A DNA stretch of 41,591 nucleotides from Halobacteriales archaeon QH_7_65_31 (lineage in GTDB: Archaea > Halobacteriota > Halobacteria > Halobacteriales > Haloarculaceae). The translations under genes and the position numbers were made by a program. The notes beneath the pieces are model-generated. The model did not search any database. It saw only the letters and a list, made by a program, of their open reading frames with translations, and was not told where the DNA came from. The DNA lies in contig PXQU01000007.1 in the NCBI GenBank assembly GCA_003021785.1, positions 36,750 to 78,340 of the forward strand, written 5' to 3'. This document shows, one piece after another, positions 15,057 to 22,960 of the stretch; the first letter of the stretch is position 1; each line of letters begins with the position of its first letter.

Positions 15057-16334
15057 TTAATCGGACACTCCCATCCGACCATCGGTCTGATAGCCTCGAA
15101 CAGTCGGATGGGTCACGGTCGGGGCGTCCACAGCCCCCGATGCCTGCCGTCGCACCTTCCGCACTTGGGGAAGGCTGTTGAGAGCAGGCACATTCCAGTC
15201 CTGATGCTTCTTGATTCCTTTCACGGCGATATTGACGCTTGCACCACGGTCGCTGTGGTCTTGATGACCGCACGACTCACACCTGAACCGCTTTTTGTTG
15301 CGGTTCGCTCGCTCCGTGTGTCCACACATCGGACACCGCTGGCTGGTGTACTCGGGGTTAATCCATACAGTCGGAATCCCCTCGAATGACGCCTTGTACG
15401 ACGTATAGAACTGTAGGGCGCGGAACGGGAGGTGGTGCAAGCGTCGGTTCATCCGCGTACCGTAGTCGATACTGTCGCGCATCCCTTTGAGGTCTTCAAA
15501 GACGATGCACGGCTTCTCGAACTGACGGCTCCACTCCACGATGTGCCGAGACACTTTGTGGAGTCGGTCGCGGACGAACCGTTCTTCGCTTCCTTCGAGT
15601 GTGTCGTGGATGCTGTCTTTCCCCGCGTTCTGCACCCGCTTTCGCATCGTGAAGTAGCGGTGGCGCTCAAACTTGATTTCGGGGAAGTCGATGACCAACG
15701 TATCTTCGACGCCATCTTCGGTCAGCGCGGTCAACGCGACGTTATCCTCGTTCACGTCCACGCCGACGACCGTCTGCGAGTCCTGCTTGTCTCGGACGGT
15801 CTGGTCGGTGTTAGTGACATTGACGTGCAACTCGGCGTTCTCGTTGTGGAACAGGGCTTCTGCTGTCCCAATCTTCCACTCGTCGCTTTCGAGCGCGGTC
15901 TTGAGAATGTCGAGGTGACCGTCACTCCCTTTGAGTACTCCCTTGACGTGCTTGTAGGGCTTCGCGCTGATGCGGAACGTCACGTCACCGTCGTCGGTGA
16001 GCGATAGGCTGTACCCTTCCTCGTAGTTCGCACGAAGCGGGTACGCACCGTCTTTGGTGTGGCTCGGCTGCCCGAAGTCGTCGTACTCGTAATAGTTCTC
16101 CATCGCGCCGAGAGCCTTCGCAACGACGCGCTGAGTCGTGTTCTTCACGAGGGTGGCGTCGGTGGCCACGCGGTCGGGAATTGCGTCCCAATCCACGCCC
16201 CGTTTGGCGAGGCGGATAGTTTCGTTGTACACCGAGCGTGATTCGAGACAGGCATCACGGAGAAGGCTCTCGTTGTTACTCTGGATGTCGAGTTGGAAGT
16301 CCAGCGTCTTGACGAGAGCCTGTTCGGTGGTCAT
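15057..16334 (-). CDS. tnpB: TnpB RNA-guided nuclease (IS200/IS605, IS1341-type), intact
   Basis: This is a 425-residue TnpB. Proteins of this family are omega-RNA-guided DNA nucleases and ancestors of Cas12. The RuvC residues are all present: D193 in VVGVDVNEDN, E280 in IVFEDLKG and D362 in DRGASVN. The zinc-ribbon cysteines C334, C337, C352 and C355 (CPMC and CESC) lie before the last RuvC motif. N-terminal and helical regions are full length and no frameshift is seen, so the enzyme should be active. No intact TnpA is adjacent. The start ATG overlaps the stop of a small ribbon-helix-helix-like gene (ATGA). The 3' end leads directly into the hairpin structure at 14969-15045. Confidence 0.95.
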   Translation of the reverse strand: MTTEQALVKTLDFQLDIQSNNESLLRDACLESRSVYNETIRLAKRGVDWDAIPDRVATDATLVKNTTQRVVAKALGAMENYYEYDDFGQPSHTKDGAYPLRANYEEGYSLSLTDDGDVTFRISAKPYKHVKGVLKGSDGHLDILKTALESDEWKIGTAEALFHNENAELHVNVTNTDQTVRDKQDSQTVVGVDVNEDNVALTALTEDGVEDTLVIDFPEIKFERHRYFTMRKRVQNAGKDSIHDTLEGSEERFVRDRLHKVSRHIVEWSRQFEKPCIVFEDLKGMRDSIDYGTRMNRRLHHLPFRALQFYTSYKASFEGIPTVWINPEYTSQRCPMCGHTERANRNKKRFRCESCGHQDHSDRGASVNIAVKGIKKHQDWNVPALNSLPQVRKVRRQASGAVDAPTVTHPTVRGYQTDGRMGVSD

Positions 16335-16474
16335 TCGTGCTCGTTGGGTTGGACGTGACGATAGTGGAAGAGGAGCGTGCGGAGTACGCTGTCGAAGCTC
16401 GTGTGGCCTTCCTCATCCTTGAGTTCGTCAAGATCGTCGTACACAGCGTCGGATACCTTGAGTTGCTTCGTCAC
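16331..16474 (-). CDS. Small ribbon-helix-helix-like protein overlapping tnpB
   Basis: This is a 47-residue protein starting with GTG (TKQLKVSDAVYDDLDEL, then SFDSVLRTLLFHYR). A short beta strand (KQLKVSD) followed by two helices is the ribbon-helix-helix or VapB/CopG-like antitoxin pattern. Its TGA overlaps the tnpB ATG by four bases, so the two are translationally coupled. An AT box at 16491-16504 lies about 24 bases upstream and supports the GTG start, because no ATG is available. A DNA-binding repressor of tnpB or of the element is the simplest role. The fold is inferred from pattern only. Confidence 0.72.
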   Translation of the reverse strand: MTKQLKVSDAVYDDLDELKDEEGHTSFDSVLRTLLFHYRHVQPNEHE

Positions 16475-16490
16475 GTCTATTCGTTAGGTC

Positions 16491-16504
16491 TTTATATTTA
16501 AAAG
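16491..16504 (-). promoter_or_regulatory. Promoter of the RHH-tnpB pair
   Basis: Read on the minus strand this is a TTTTAAATATAAA-type box centred about 24 bases before the GTG at 16474. It would drive a leaderless bicistronic transcript for the small gene and tnpB. Confidence 0.5.
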
Positions 16505-16620
16505 TCTACTGCAGATAATCTTAGAGTCACTTCAGGATATACTTCTAATTAATCGTTGTGTTTGCAGATACGGGTGAGGAACAAGTGAGCTGAAGGTGAG
16601 GGAGTGGCTACCGTAACATG

Positions 16621-16626
16621 TTTTAT
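16621..16626 (+). promoter_or_regulatory. TATA-like box for the orphan gene at 16649
   Basis: TTTTAT is centred 25.5 bases before the GTG at 16649. It argues against the in-frame GTG at 16604, which lies upstream of the box. Confidence 0.5.
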
Positions 16627-16648
16627 CATCATAGAACATCTAACATAT

Positions 16649-17335
16649 GTGCGCACCCTACCAGCTTCACAACTACGGGACGAGTTCGAATCCGCAGTCG
16701 AAACGCTTGAATCAACCAATGAAACGTTCATCAGAGCAAGTAACGGTGCTGAGACAGACGTACGGCTTATCGACTACTCGATAGACGAGGTTATTGAACT
16801 TGGAAAGTCACTGGATACAGGTGCATTTTATGGAGTTCTTGAGGAGGCCGACGATGGAACTCCACAGTGGGCGCGCGTCTTCTTTTTTTATGACGGACTG
16901 GCACATGTCTTGTATATCGAGGCAGATGAACTCGCACAGGTACGGGAAAATGAAACGAACGAGCAGGTTGAGGAGTTGGAACAAAAACAAGAACTTGCAG
17001 ACGAAATACTCGAAAACTACGGGGAACTGATTGCAAGAGCAAGAGAATATCGAGTAAAAAACAACGTTGGGAGCATGTCGATGGAGCAGTTGTTCAGGCT
17101 ACAAGACAGGCTACAGGAAGAGAAAGAAGAGAAGAAGCGAGAGGAACAAATCGATGAGGAACTTGAGGATGAGATTGCCGAGGCCGTCTATAATGACGAC
17201 CGTTTCCATAACAGGTTCAATAGTTCGGATACGGAAATGTTGATTAAAGATATAGGAATAGAGTTTGATGAAGAGGCAGTGAGGATTGACGTGATCGACC
17301 GAAAGGCAAAAAGCCTGATTAAGCTTGAAGAGTAG
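16649..17335 (+). CDS. AT-rich orphan protein with coiled-coil, function unknown
   Basis: This is a 228-residue soluble protein that I do not recognise. The N-terminal 95 residues look globular (RLIDYSIDEVIELGKSL, then ARVFFFYDGLAHVLYIEA). They are followed by a long charged helical region (about residues 100-175, rich in EEL, EQK and REE repeats) likely to form a coiled coil. A short C-terminal domain ends in KSLIKLEE. Codon use is far AT-richer than in the surrounding genes. It sits between an intact tnpB and a decayed tnpA, so it is probably a passenger or an independent insertion. The GTG start follows the TATA spacing; the extension to 16604 adds 15 residues. Confidence 0.65.
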   Translation: MRTLPASQLRDEFESAVETLESTNETFIRASNGAETDVRLIDYSIDEVIELGKSLDTGAFYGVLEEADDGTPQWARVFFFYDGLAHVLYIEADELAQVRENETNEQVEELEQKQELADEILENYGELIARAREYRVKNNVGSMSMEQLFRLQDRLQEEKEEKKREEQIDEELEDEIAEAVYNDDRFHNRFNSSDTEMLIKDIGIEFDEEAVRIDVIDRKAKSLIKLEE

Positions 17336-17528
17336 GCTTGAATCTAACTTGGTTGTTACGAGCGATACCCCTGTCTGTGCGTTATAGAATCCGAGAACCG
17401 CACCTGAGTACAGCCAACAGAATTATATCGGTCAATTCGCACTTCCGTTCTGGCAGCTAATTCACTTATAACCCTCAGAAATAAAACACCTTGTCAGGAG
17501 TTCTATGATATCCTGACGCAATCCGATT
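17336..17528 (+). other. Degenerate sequence upstream of the TnpA remnant
   Basis: This is AT-rich sequence with stops in every frame. Given that TnpA proteins are about 130 residues and the recognisable end lies at 17738, this stretch probably contains the decayed N-terminal half of the same gene. I could not align it by eye. Confidence 0.4.
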
Positions 17529-17738
17529 TTTGTCATTCTACCGAAACACACACCAATCGAGATTGTGCGAACAGTTGAGGGCATCACGGCGCGAGAAATG
17601 TGAGAATAGCACGAACCGTTCTTGAAGCAGTATCTGTGGAATGGCGGGTTTTGGGAGGAATCGTACTACGTCGGGACGGCAGGAGATATTTCGACCGATA
17701 CGATTGAGCAGTATATCAAACGAACGGAACACGTTTAA
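17529..17738 (+). pseudogene. tnpA: Decayed IS200-type TnpA transposase, C-terminal half
   Basis: One frame reads FVILPKHTPIEIVRTVEGIT then AREM, hits a TGA (17601-17603) and a TAG (17607-17609), and continues in the same frame as FLKQYLWNGGFWEESYYVG then TAGDISTDTIEQYIKRTEHV before a TAA. The W-x-x-SYYVGTAG and the terminal IEQYI helix are hallmarks of Y1 (HUH) transposases of IS200/IS605 elements. The two in-frame stops and absent N-terminal HUH motif show it is dead. It lies on the opposite strand to tnpB, about 1.2 kb beyond the tnpB start. Confidence 0.8.
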
Positions 17739-17856
17739 CGGGGCGTACGGCCTTCACTATCGGAGTCAAGCCCCGAGACACTCGGCCTGTTCCGCCTGTA
17801 GAACTCCACGACCGATTCAAGCCCGAAACGGAGGTGTGAACCCGTCCGATTCGGTG
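17739..17856. other. Short spacer after the TnpA remnant
   Basis: This 118-base stretch holds no intact gene. Two short frames run a few dozen codons past the TnpA stop, but nothing convincing was recognised. It probably contains the old element end. Confidence 0.35.
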
Positions 17857-18297
17857 TCACCGGCCCATCAGAATCGACACGGCCCACGAGCAGACGGGCG
17901 TGTCGTCGCCGGTCACCTCGATCTCGCGCGTGACGATCCCGCGTGAGTCGTCCGACTCCGAGACCCGCATCGCCGTCACCTCGTGGGTCACGGAGAGTGA
18001 CTCACCCGGATAGACGGGGGCGTGCCAGCGAAGCTCGTCCATCCCCAGCCCCCCGAGATTCGTCGAGTCGTTGAGAAACTGCTCGACGAGCAGTCGCATC
18101 GCTGTGGCGACCGTGTAGAGTCCGCTCGCGAAGACATCGTCGTACCCCTTCTCGCGAGCGGCCGCGGGGTCGAGATGCATCGGCTGTGGGTCGAACTGCT
18201 CGGCGAACGCGATCATCGCCTCCCGGTCCATCTCGACCGGCCCGTACGTCTCCGTCCAGCCGACGGAAAGATCGTCGTAGCTGACTGTCACAGCCAC
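17857..18297 (-). CDS. MaoC-like hotdog hydratase/dehydratase
   Basis: This 146-residue protein has the single hotdog fold of MaoC-type (R)-enoyl-CoA hydratases. The hydratase segment runs through FAEQFDPQPMHLDPAAA and then FASGLYTVA, with the Asp-x-x-x-x-His pair typical of the active site; RWHAPVYPGESL follows. These enzymes hydrate enoyl-CoA or related acyl thioesters in fatty-acid or hydroxyalkanoate metabolism. It lies 33 bases downstream of the aldehyde dehydrogenase on the same strand, so an operon for acyl or aldehyde catabolism is plausible. The exact substrate is unknown. Confidence 0.88.
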   Translation of the reverse strand: MAVTVSYDDLSVGWTETYGPVEMDREAMIAFAEQFDPQPMHLDPAAAREKGYDDVFASGLYTVATAMRLLVEQFLNDSTNLGGLGMDELRWHAPVYPGESLSVTHEVTAMRVSESDDSRGIVTREIEVTGDDTPVCSWAVSILMGR

Positions 18298-18330
18298 GAC
18301 TCACCGCTTCAGAGCAAAAGTGTCCCGGCC

Positions 18331-19710
18331 TCACGGCTGATTCGCCGTGTCCTGCACCCAGATCGTCTTCTCGTTGCAGAACGCCCTCAATCCTTGTTCG
18401 GCGAGTTCACGACCGTATCCGGAGTTCTTGATGCCGCCGAAGGGGAGCCGCGGGTCGGACTTCGCAAGCTCGTTCACGAACACGGCCCCGGACTCAATGC
18501 GGCGCGCGACTGCTCGCCCGCGAGTGAGATCTTCCGTCCAGACACTGCCCGCGAGACCGAGATCGGAGTCGTTGGCGAGCGCGACTGCCTCGGCTTCACT
18601 CTCGACTTCGAAGACGGCAGCGGCAGGTCCGAACACCTCCTCACTTGCTAACGGCGCGTCGGACGGCACGTCGGTCACCACCGTCGGCGGGTAGAAATGG
18701 CCGTCGCGATCGAGGGGTTCACCGCCGGTCTGGAGCGTCCCGCCCTGTTCGACGCTCGCGGTCACCTGCTCGTGGAGCGTCTCGACGAGATCACCGCGGG
18801 CCTGTGGTCCGATGTCGGTGTCGGGATCCGTCGGATCACCGACCGTCAGCGCGTCCATCTCGGCGACGAACCGATCGAGGAACGCGTCGTACGCGTCGGT
18901 GTGGACGATGAACCGTTTCGCGGCGATGCATGACTGCCCGGAGTTGAGCGTCCGGGCGCGCGCACCGACGGTCGCCGCTGCATCGAGATCGGCGTCGTCG
19001 AGAACGACGAACGCGTCCGAGCCGCCGAGTTCGAGCACCGACGGCTTCAGCTCCGTGCCGGCGGCCTGACCGACGGCGCGACCCGCCGGCTCCGAGCCGG
19101 TGAGCGTCACTGCACGGATGCGGTCGTCGTGGATCATCGCCTCGGCCCGGTCGGCCTCGACGACGAGCGTCTGGAACACGCCTTCCGGGAAGCCGGCTTG
19201 ACGGAGTATCGACTCGATCGCGAGGGCACACTCCGGCACGTTGGACGCGTGTTTGAGCACGGCGACGTTGCCGGCGACGAGGTTCGGCGCGAGAAACCGG
19301 AATGCCTGCCAGAACGGGTAGTTCCACGGCATCACGGCGAGCACGGGACCGAGCGGCTCAGTGGCGACGAACGACTCCGCGTCCGGCTCCGTCCCGACCT
19401 GATCGTCGGCCAGATACTCGGGCGCGCGCTCGGCGTAAAACTCACACACCCAGGCGCACTTCTCCACCTCTGCACGTGCACCTTCGATCGGCTTTCCCAT
19501 CTCCTTGGTCGCGAGCCGTGCGAACTCGTCGGTGCGGTCGCGAAGCACGTCGGCGGTGGCTTCGAGCAGCCGTCGCCGCTCGCGGAGATCGGTGTCACGC
19601 CAGCTATCGAACGTCTCACTCGCCGTCGCGAGCGTCTCGTCCACGTCGGCCGCGTCGTGGCTCGCGATAGAGCTGAGCGGTTCTCCTGTCGCCGGATTCG
19701 TCCGCGCCAT
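18331..19710 (-). CDS. NAD(P)-dependent aldehyde dehydrogenase, succinate-semialdehyde type
   Basis: This 459-residue aldehyde dehydrogenase oxidises an aldehyde to its acid. The catalytic nucleophile is C261 in NSGQSCIA and the general base E227 in LELGGSD. The oxyanion and cofactor region MPWNYPFWQ and the tail PFGGIKNSGYGRE are also present. The compact length, MARTNPATGE start and GQSCIAAKRF motif resemble the GabD/YneI-like succinate-semialdehyde dehydrogenase subgroup, but specificity is inferred. ATG 19710 was chosen at the homology start; a longer frame to 19782 has an unrelated leader. It is followed by the MaoC-like gene. Confidence 0.9.
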   Translation of the reverse strand: MARTNPATGEPLSSIASHDAADVDETLATASETFDSWRDTDLRERRRLLEATADVLRDRTDEFARLATKEMGKPIEGARAEVEKCAWVCEFYAERAPEYLADDQVGTEPDAESFVATEPLGPVLAVMPWNYPFWQAFRFLAPNLVAGNVAVLKHASNVPECALAIESILRQAGFPEGVFQTLVVEADRAEAMIHDDRIRAVTLTGSEPAGRAVGQAAGTELKPSVLELGGSDAFVVLDDADLDAAATVGARARTLNSGQSCIAAKRFIVHTDAYDAFLDRFVAEMDALTVGDPTDPDTDIGPQARGDLVETLHEQVTASVEQGGTLQTGGEPLDRDGHFYPPTVVTDVPSDAPLASEEVFGPAAAVFEVESEAEAVALANDSDLGLAGSVWTEDLTRGRAVARRIESGAVFVNELAKSDPRLPFGGIKNSGYGRELAEQGLRAFCNEKTIWVQDTANQP

Positions 19711-19751
19711 GATATCTGCTACCACGACAACGACCAAAGCTGTCGGGGGTA

Positions 19752-19775
19752 CGGAGATCCGAGGAGCGATCTCCG
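19752..19775. repeat. Inverted repeat between divergent genes
   Basis: CGGAGATC at 19752-19759 and GATCTCCG at 19768-19775 are perfect inverted repeats of 8 bases with an 8-base loop. They lie between the aldehyde dehydrogenase start and the small membrane gene, so they could be an operator or an RNA hairpin. Short palindromes are common in GC-rich DNA. Confidence 0.35.
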
Positions 19776-19841
19776 CCTCCAAGAGCGAGGGACCGCAGGG
19801 CGAACGGAGGGAGTTTAGTGGATGGCCACCAACCGTTAGAT

Positions 19842-20066
19842 ATGATCGAGCGTCTCGCCGCTGTCGATAACGCGCTTTCGGAGCGTCAGAAGCTGGTCAG
19901 TGGTGCTGTCGTCGTCGCGCTTGGCGTCGCACTCATCGCGGTGATGAGCTTCGGAGAGATCGGGACGGAGTCGATGAAGATCGTGCTCGGTCTCTTCGGT
20001 GCGCTGTTCGTCATCGTCGGAACCCTGCTCGTTGGGACCTCTGAGGACCGCGAGCACGCCGTCTAA
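19842..20066 (+). CDS. Small two-helix membrane protein, conserved haloarchaeal type
   Basis: This is a 74-residue protein with two membrane helices (about LVSGAVVVALGVALIAVMSF and MKIVLGLFGALFVIVGTLLV) and short charged ends. No catalytic motif is present. The ATG at 19842 was preferred over GTG 19818 because a TTTAG box is centred 26 bases before it. It converges with the SDR gene, leaving one base between the two stop codons. The role is unknown. Confidence 0.7.
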   Translation: MIERLAAVDNALSERQKLVSGAVVVALGVALIAVMSFGEIGTESMKIVLGLFGALFVIVGTLLVGTSEDREHAV

Positions 20067-20067
20067 G

Positions 20068-20808
20068 CTACCAGTCTACTCGCTCGTTCTCGCGCCAGAG
20101 TGCACCCGAGGGACCGCCGGGCGTGAACCGACATAGCCACGTCGGCGTCGCTGCCGCCGTTTCGATCGACCGCGCTGTGTTCTCACCGTTCGAACTCGTC
20201 CGTCCCGGCTCCGGACAGGCGGCGTTTGCTAACAGCCCCTGATCGTTGTACTCACCGTGGAGATACGCCGTCAACCCGTTCAGGCCGGCCTTCGAGACGC
20301 GGTACGCGGGCGAGCCGTCGTCCATCCCCGAGAGCCGGCCCATCTCCGAGGAGACGTTCACCACCCGACCGCCGTCTCGTTGGACGAGCAGCGGAACGAG
20401 GTGTTTACACACGAGCATCGGGCCACGGAGGTTCGTCGCGAGCGTTCTGTCGATGCGTCTGACCGGCTCAGCGACGATATCACCGCCCGGGGTCCGTCCG
20501 GACGGCCCGCTTCCTGCACTGCGTACCGTGTCGTCCCGGGGTCCACCGACAGCCGCGCTGTTGACGAGGATGTCGAGTCGTCCGACCTCGGCGAAGACGC
20601 CGTCGGCGATGGCCTCGATGTCTCCCTCCTGTGTCACGTCGAGCAAAACCTTCTCACAGCCGTCCGGGACCTCGGCGTCCATCGACCGGGCGCTCGCGTA
20701 GACGGTCGCGCCCAACCCGTCCAGATTCCGGGCGATCTGTGCGCCGATACCGCTTTCCGCACCGGTGACGAGTGCCACCTGTCCGCCGAGATCGTCGTAC
20801 AGCTCCAT
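20068..20808 (-). CDS. Short-chain dehydrogenase/reductase (SDR)
   Basis: This 246-residue SDR has the cofactor motif TGAESGIG near the N-terminus, the NSAA variant of the usual NNAG, the Ser of NVSSEMG and the catalytic YRVSK. The C-terminal part (ACPEPGRTSS, then TPGGPSGALWRE) matches classical SDR topology. A loop of about 30 residues rich in Gly/Ser/Pro is inserted after NSAA (GGPRDDTVRSAGSG onward), longer than usual. The substrate is unknown. It is followed on the same strand, in upstream position, by adk with a 38-base gap. Confidence 0.9.
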   Translation of the reverse strand: MELYDDLGGQVALVTGAESGIGAQIARNLDGLGATVYASARSMDAEVPDGCEKVLLDVTQEGDIEAIADGVFAEVGRLDILVNSAAVGGPRDDTVRSAGSGPSGRTPGGDIVAEPVRRIDRTLATNLRGPMLVCKHLVPLLVQRDGGRVVNVSSEMGRLSGMDDGSPAYRVSKAGLNGLTAYLHGEYNDQGLLANAACPEPGRTSSNGENTARSIETAAATPTWLCRFTPGGPSGALWRENERVDW

Positions 20809-20846
20809 ACGGACAGCCGGGGCGACGACAGCAAGGGTCTACTGTT

Positions 20847-21494
20847 TTACACTCGCTGCTCGATGGTCGTCTCCACCGCGTCCCACACCGCGTCCGGCGT
20901 CTCCTCGCCGTCGATCTCGACGTAGGCGTCTGTCCCGGCGTAATGATCGATGACCGGTTCGGTGTTCTCCGCGAAGACGCGGAGCCGCTCGCGGACGGTC
21001 GCTTCGGTGTCGTCCTCGCGCTGGATCAGCTCGGCGCCGCACTCGTCACAGATCCCCGATTCCGCGGGCTGATCGAACTCGACGTGGTAGTTCTCGCCGC
21101 AGTCCGGACAGACGCGGCGACCGGTGAGCCGGTTCACCAGCTCCGCGTCGTCGACTGTGAGCCGGATGACGGCGTCCAGCTCCGTCCGGGCGTCGAGGAA
21201 CTCCGCCTGCTCGATGTTGCGCGGGTAGCCATCGAGGACGAACCCGTCGGTGTCATCGAGGGCGGTGACGACGATCTCGTTGACGACCTCGTCGGGGACG
21301 AGCTCGCCACTGTCCATGAACTCGCCGGGCGTGTCGTGCTCGAAGCCCAGCTCGGAGATATCCATCCCCTTGTTCGCGCGGAGCGCGTCACCGGTCGTGA
21401 TGTGATCGACGCCGAATCCATCGCTGATACGTGAGCTCTGGGTTCCCTTCCCTGCGCCGGGAGCACCGAGTAACAGCACGCGTGGATTGCTCAT
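20847..21494 (-). CDS. adk: Adenylate kinase
   Basis: This 215-residue enzyme interconverts ATP plus AMP with two ADP. The P-loop [10 protein letters not shown] is near residue 10. The NMP-binding region TTGDALRAN and the DGYPRN motif follow, then a long LID with a four-Cys zinc site (CPDC and CDEC). It is the bacterial-type long-LID form common in haloarchaea. The ATG at 21494 begins the P-loop domain directly, and a TTTTA-type box (21518-21523, minus strand) is centred about 26 bases before it. The in-frame extension to 21845 is antisense to dys and not credible. Confidence 0.96.
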   Translation of the reverse strand: MSNPRVLLLGAPGAGKGTQSSRISDGFGVDHITTGDALRANKGMDISELGFEHDTPGEFMDSGELVPDEVVNEIVVTALDDTDGFVLDGYPRNIEQAEFLDARTELDAVIRLTVDDAELVNRLTGRRVCPDCGENYHVEFDQPAESGICDECGAELIQREDDTEATVRERLRVFAENTEPVIDHYAGTDAYVEIDGEETPDAVWDAVETTIEQRV

Positions 21495-21517
21495 ACCCGG
21501 CGTTCTCGACCCGGCGG

Positions 21518-21523
21518 TAAAAC
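21518..21523 (-). promoter_or_regulatory. TATA-like box of adk
   Basis: GTTTTA on the minus strand is centred 26.5 bases before the adk ATG, giving a leaderless transcript. Confidence 0.5.
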
Positions 21524-21684
21524 TCTGAAGAAACGGACTGTACGCGTGCGGACAGCCGAAGCGGCGTGTCGAGCGAGACAGCTCGCCCGCGCGGGTCGAA
21601 TCGGCGTTGCGTGTCGACTCGCCGTTCGGATCGAGGGACCGAGCAGACCGCGCCGTTGAAACCACTCCCCGGTGAACTATCGGC

Positions 21685-22710
21685 ATGAGCGACGACAGCG
21701 AGTGGTCGGAACCCGACCGCGAGGAGTTCAGCCACGACCCGCTCGGCCACACCCACGTCTGGGAGGAGATGACCGTCGGTGATCTCGTCGAAGGGTACGG
21801 CGAGGCCGGTATCGGCGCTGCCGACGTACACGAGGCCGCCGACATCTACACGGAGATGCTTTCGGACGACGACTGCACCGTCTTCATGTCGCTCGCCGGC
21901 GCGATGGTTCCGACCGGGATGCGCCGCGTCGTCGCGGACCTGATCCGCGACGGCCACGTCGACGCCCTCGTCACGACGGGCGCGAATCTCACCCACGACG
22001 CGATCGAAGCCATCGGGGGGAAACACCACCACGGCCGCGCCGAACACGACGATCGCACCGAGCGCGAACACGACGAGACCCTCCGCGACGAGGAGGTCGA
22101 CCGCGTCTACAACGTCTATCTCCCGCAGGAGCATTTCTCGCTGTTCGAACGTCACCTCCGCGAGATGGTGTTTCCGCCGCTCGAAGCGGAAGGAACGGTC
22201 GGCATCGAGCGGTTCACACGCGAACTCGGAAAGGCGAACGCCGCGGTGAACGAGCGCGAGGGGATCGAGGAAGGCCCGGGCGTCGCGGCGGCGGCGTACG
22301 AGTCCGACGTACCGATCTACTGTCCGGCGGTCGCCGACTCCGTGCTCGGGCTACAGGCGTGGATGTACGCCCAGACCTCCGAGTTCTCGCTCGACGCGCT
22401 CTCGGACATGACCGCACTGACCGATCTGGCGTACGACGCCGACCGCGCCGGCTGTCTGCTCGTCGGCGGCGGCGTCCCGAAGAACTTCACCCTCCAGACG
22501 ATGCTCGTCACGCCGAACGCCTACGACCTCGCCGTCCAAGTTACGACAGATCCCTCCAGCACGGGCGGGCTGTCGGGAGCGACGCTGGACGAGGCCCGGT
22601 CGTGGGGAAAGCTGGAGAAAGGGGCCCGAAACGCGACCGTCGTCGGCGACGCGACGGTGTTCCTGCCGCTGTTGGTCGCGGCCGCTCGCGAGCGACTGGC
22701 CGAGTCGTAG
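21685..22710 (+). CDS. dys: Deoxyhypusine synthase
   Basis: This 341-residue enzyme modifies a Lys of archaeal initiation factor aIF5A. Family motifs are [23 protein letters not shown], the His-rich [32 protein letters not shown] and the active-site Lys in SWGKLEKGA. Archaeal members may use spermidine or, in haloarchaea, agmatine; the sequence does not settle which. It is divergent from adk, with 190 bases between the starts. A weak TTGAAAC box lies about 26 bases upstream. Confidence 0.96.
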   Translation: MSDDSEWSEPDREEFSHDPLGHTHVWEEMTVGDLVEGYGEAGIGAADVHEAADIYTEMLSDDDCTVFMSLAGAMVPTGMRRVVADLIRDGHVDALVTTGANLTHDAIEAIGGKHHHGRAEHDDRTEREHDETLRDEEVDRVYNVYLPQEHFSLFERHLREMVFPPLEAEGTVGIERFTRELGKANAAVNEREGIEEGPGVAAAAYESDVPIYCPAVADSVLGLQAWMYAQTSEFSLDALSDMTALTDLAYDADRAGCLLVGGGVPKNFTLQTMLVTPNAYDLAVQVTTDPSSTGGLSGATLDEARSWGKLEKGARNATVVGDATVFLPLLVAAARERLAES

Positions 22711-22726
22711 ACGCGTCTGAAGACAT

Positions 22727-22738
22727 CGTTACGTAACG
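22727..22738. repeat. Perfect 12-base palindrome after dys
   Basis: CGTTACGTAACG is fully self-complementary and lies 17 bases past the dys stop, at the border of the gene debris. It could be a protein-binding site or a remnant end. Confidence 0.35.
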
Positions 22739-22792
22739 CGAGGACCGGCTGGACGTCGTCGCAGACGTGGCCAGCACCCGCGCGGAGACCCG

Positions 22793-22960
22793 GTGGTGGG
22801 CGTCGCCGGCCACAGCCACGAGGTCGAGGACGAGATCCACGACGGTATCCATGTACTCAACTCGGGGTCCTCGACCGCTGCCGGTCTCGCAGCGGCGGCG
22901 ACGATGATGACCGCCGCGGTCCACGGCAGCGACGTCGAGGTGACGATCCACGAGATCTGA
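22793..22960 (+). pseudogene. 3' fragment of a metallophosphoesterase-like gene
   Basis: The frame beginning at GTG 22793 reads VGVAGHSHEVEDEIHDG, VLNSGSSTAAG, ATMMTAAVHGSDVEVTIHEI and then a stop, 55 residues. The GHSH and LNSGS elements match the end of YfcE/MJ0936-type phosphoesterases (GHTH, NPGS), where these His residues bind metal. The N-terminal two thirds with the first metal ligands are missing, so this is a truncated relic. Confidence 0.5.

Noticed and set aside
17751..17841. Frame reading toward FKPETEV after the TnpA remnant, as a possible TnpB C-terminal tail
   Set aside because: Too short and without any conserved TnpB residue to support the call.
21540..21660. tRNA-like GGGTCGAATC segment between adk and dys
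   Set aside because: No acceptor stem or complete cloverleaf could be drawn around it.
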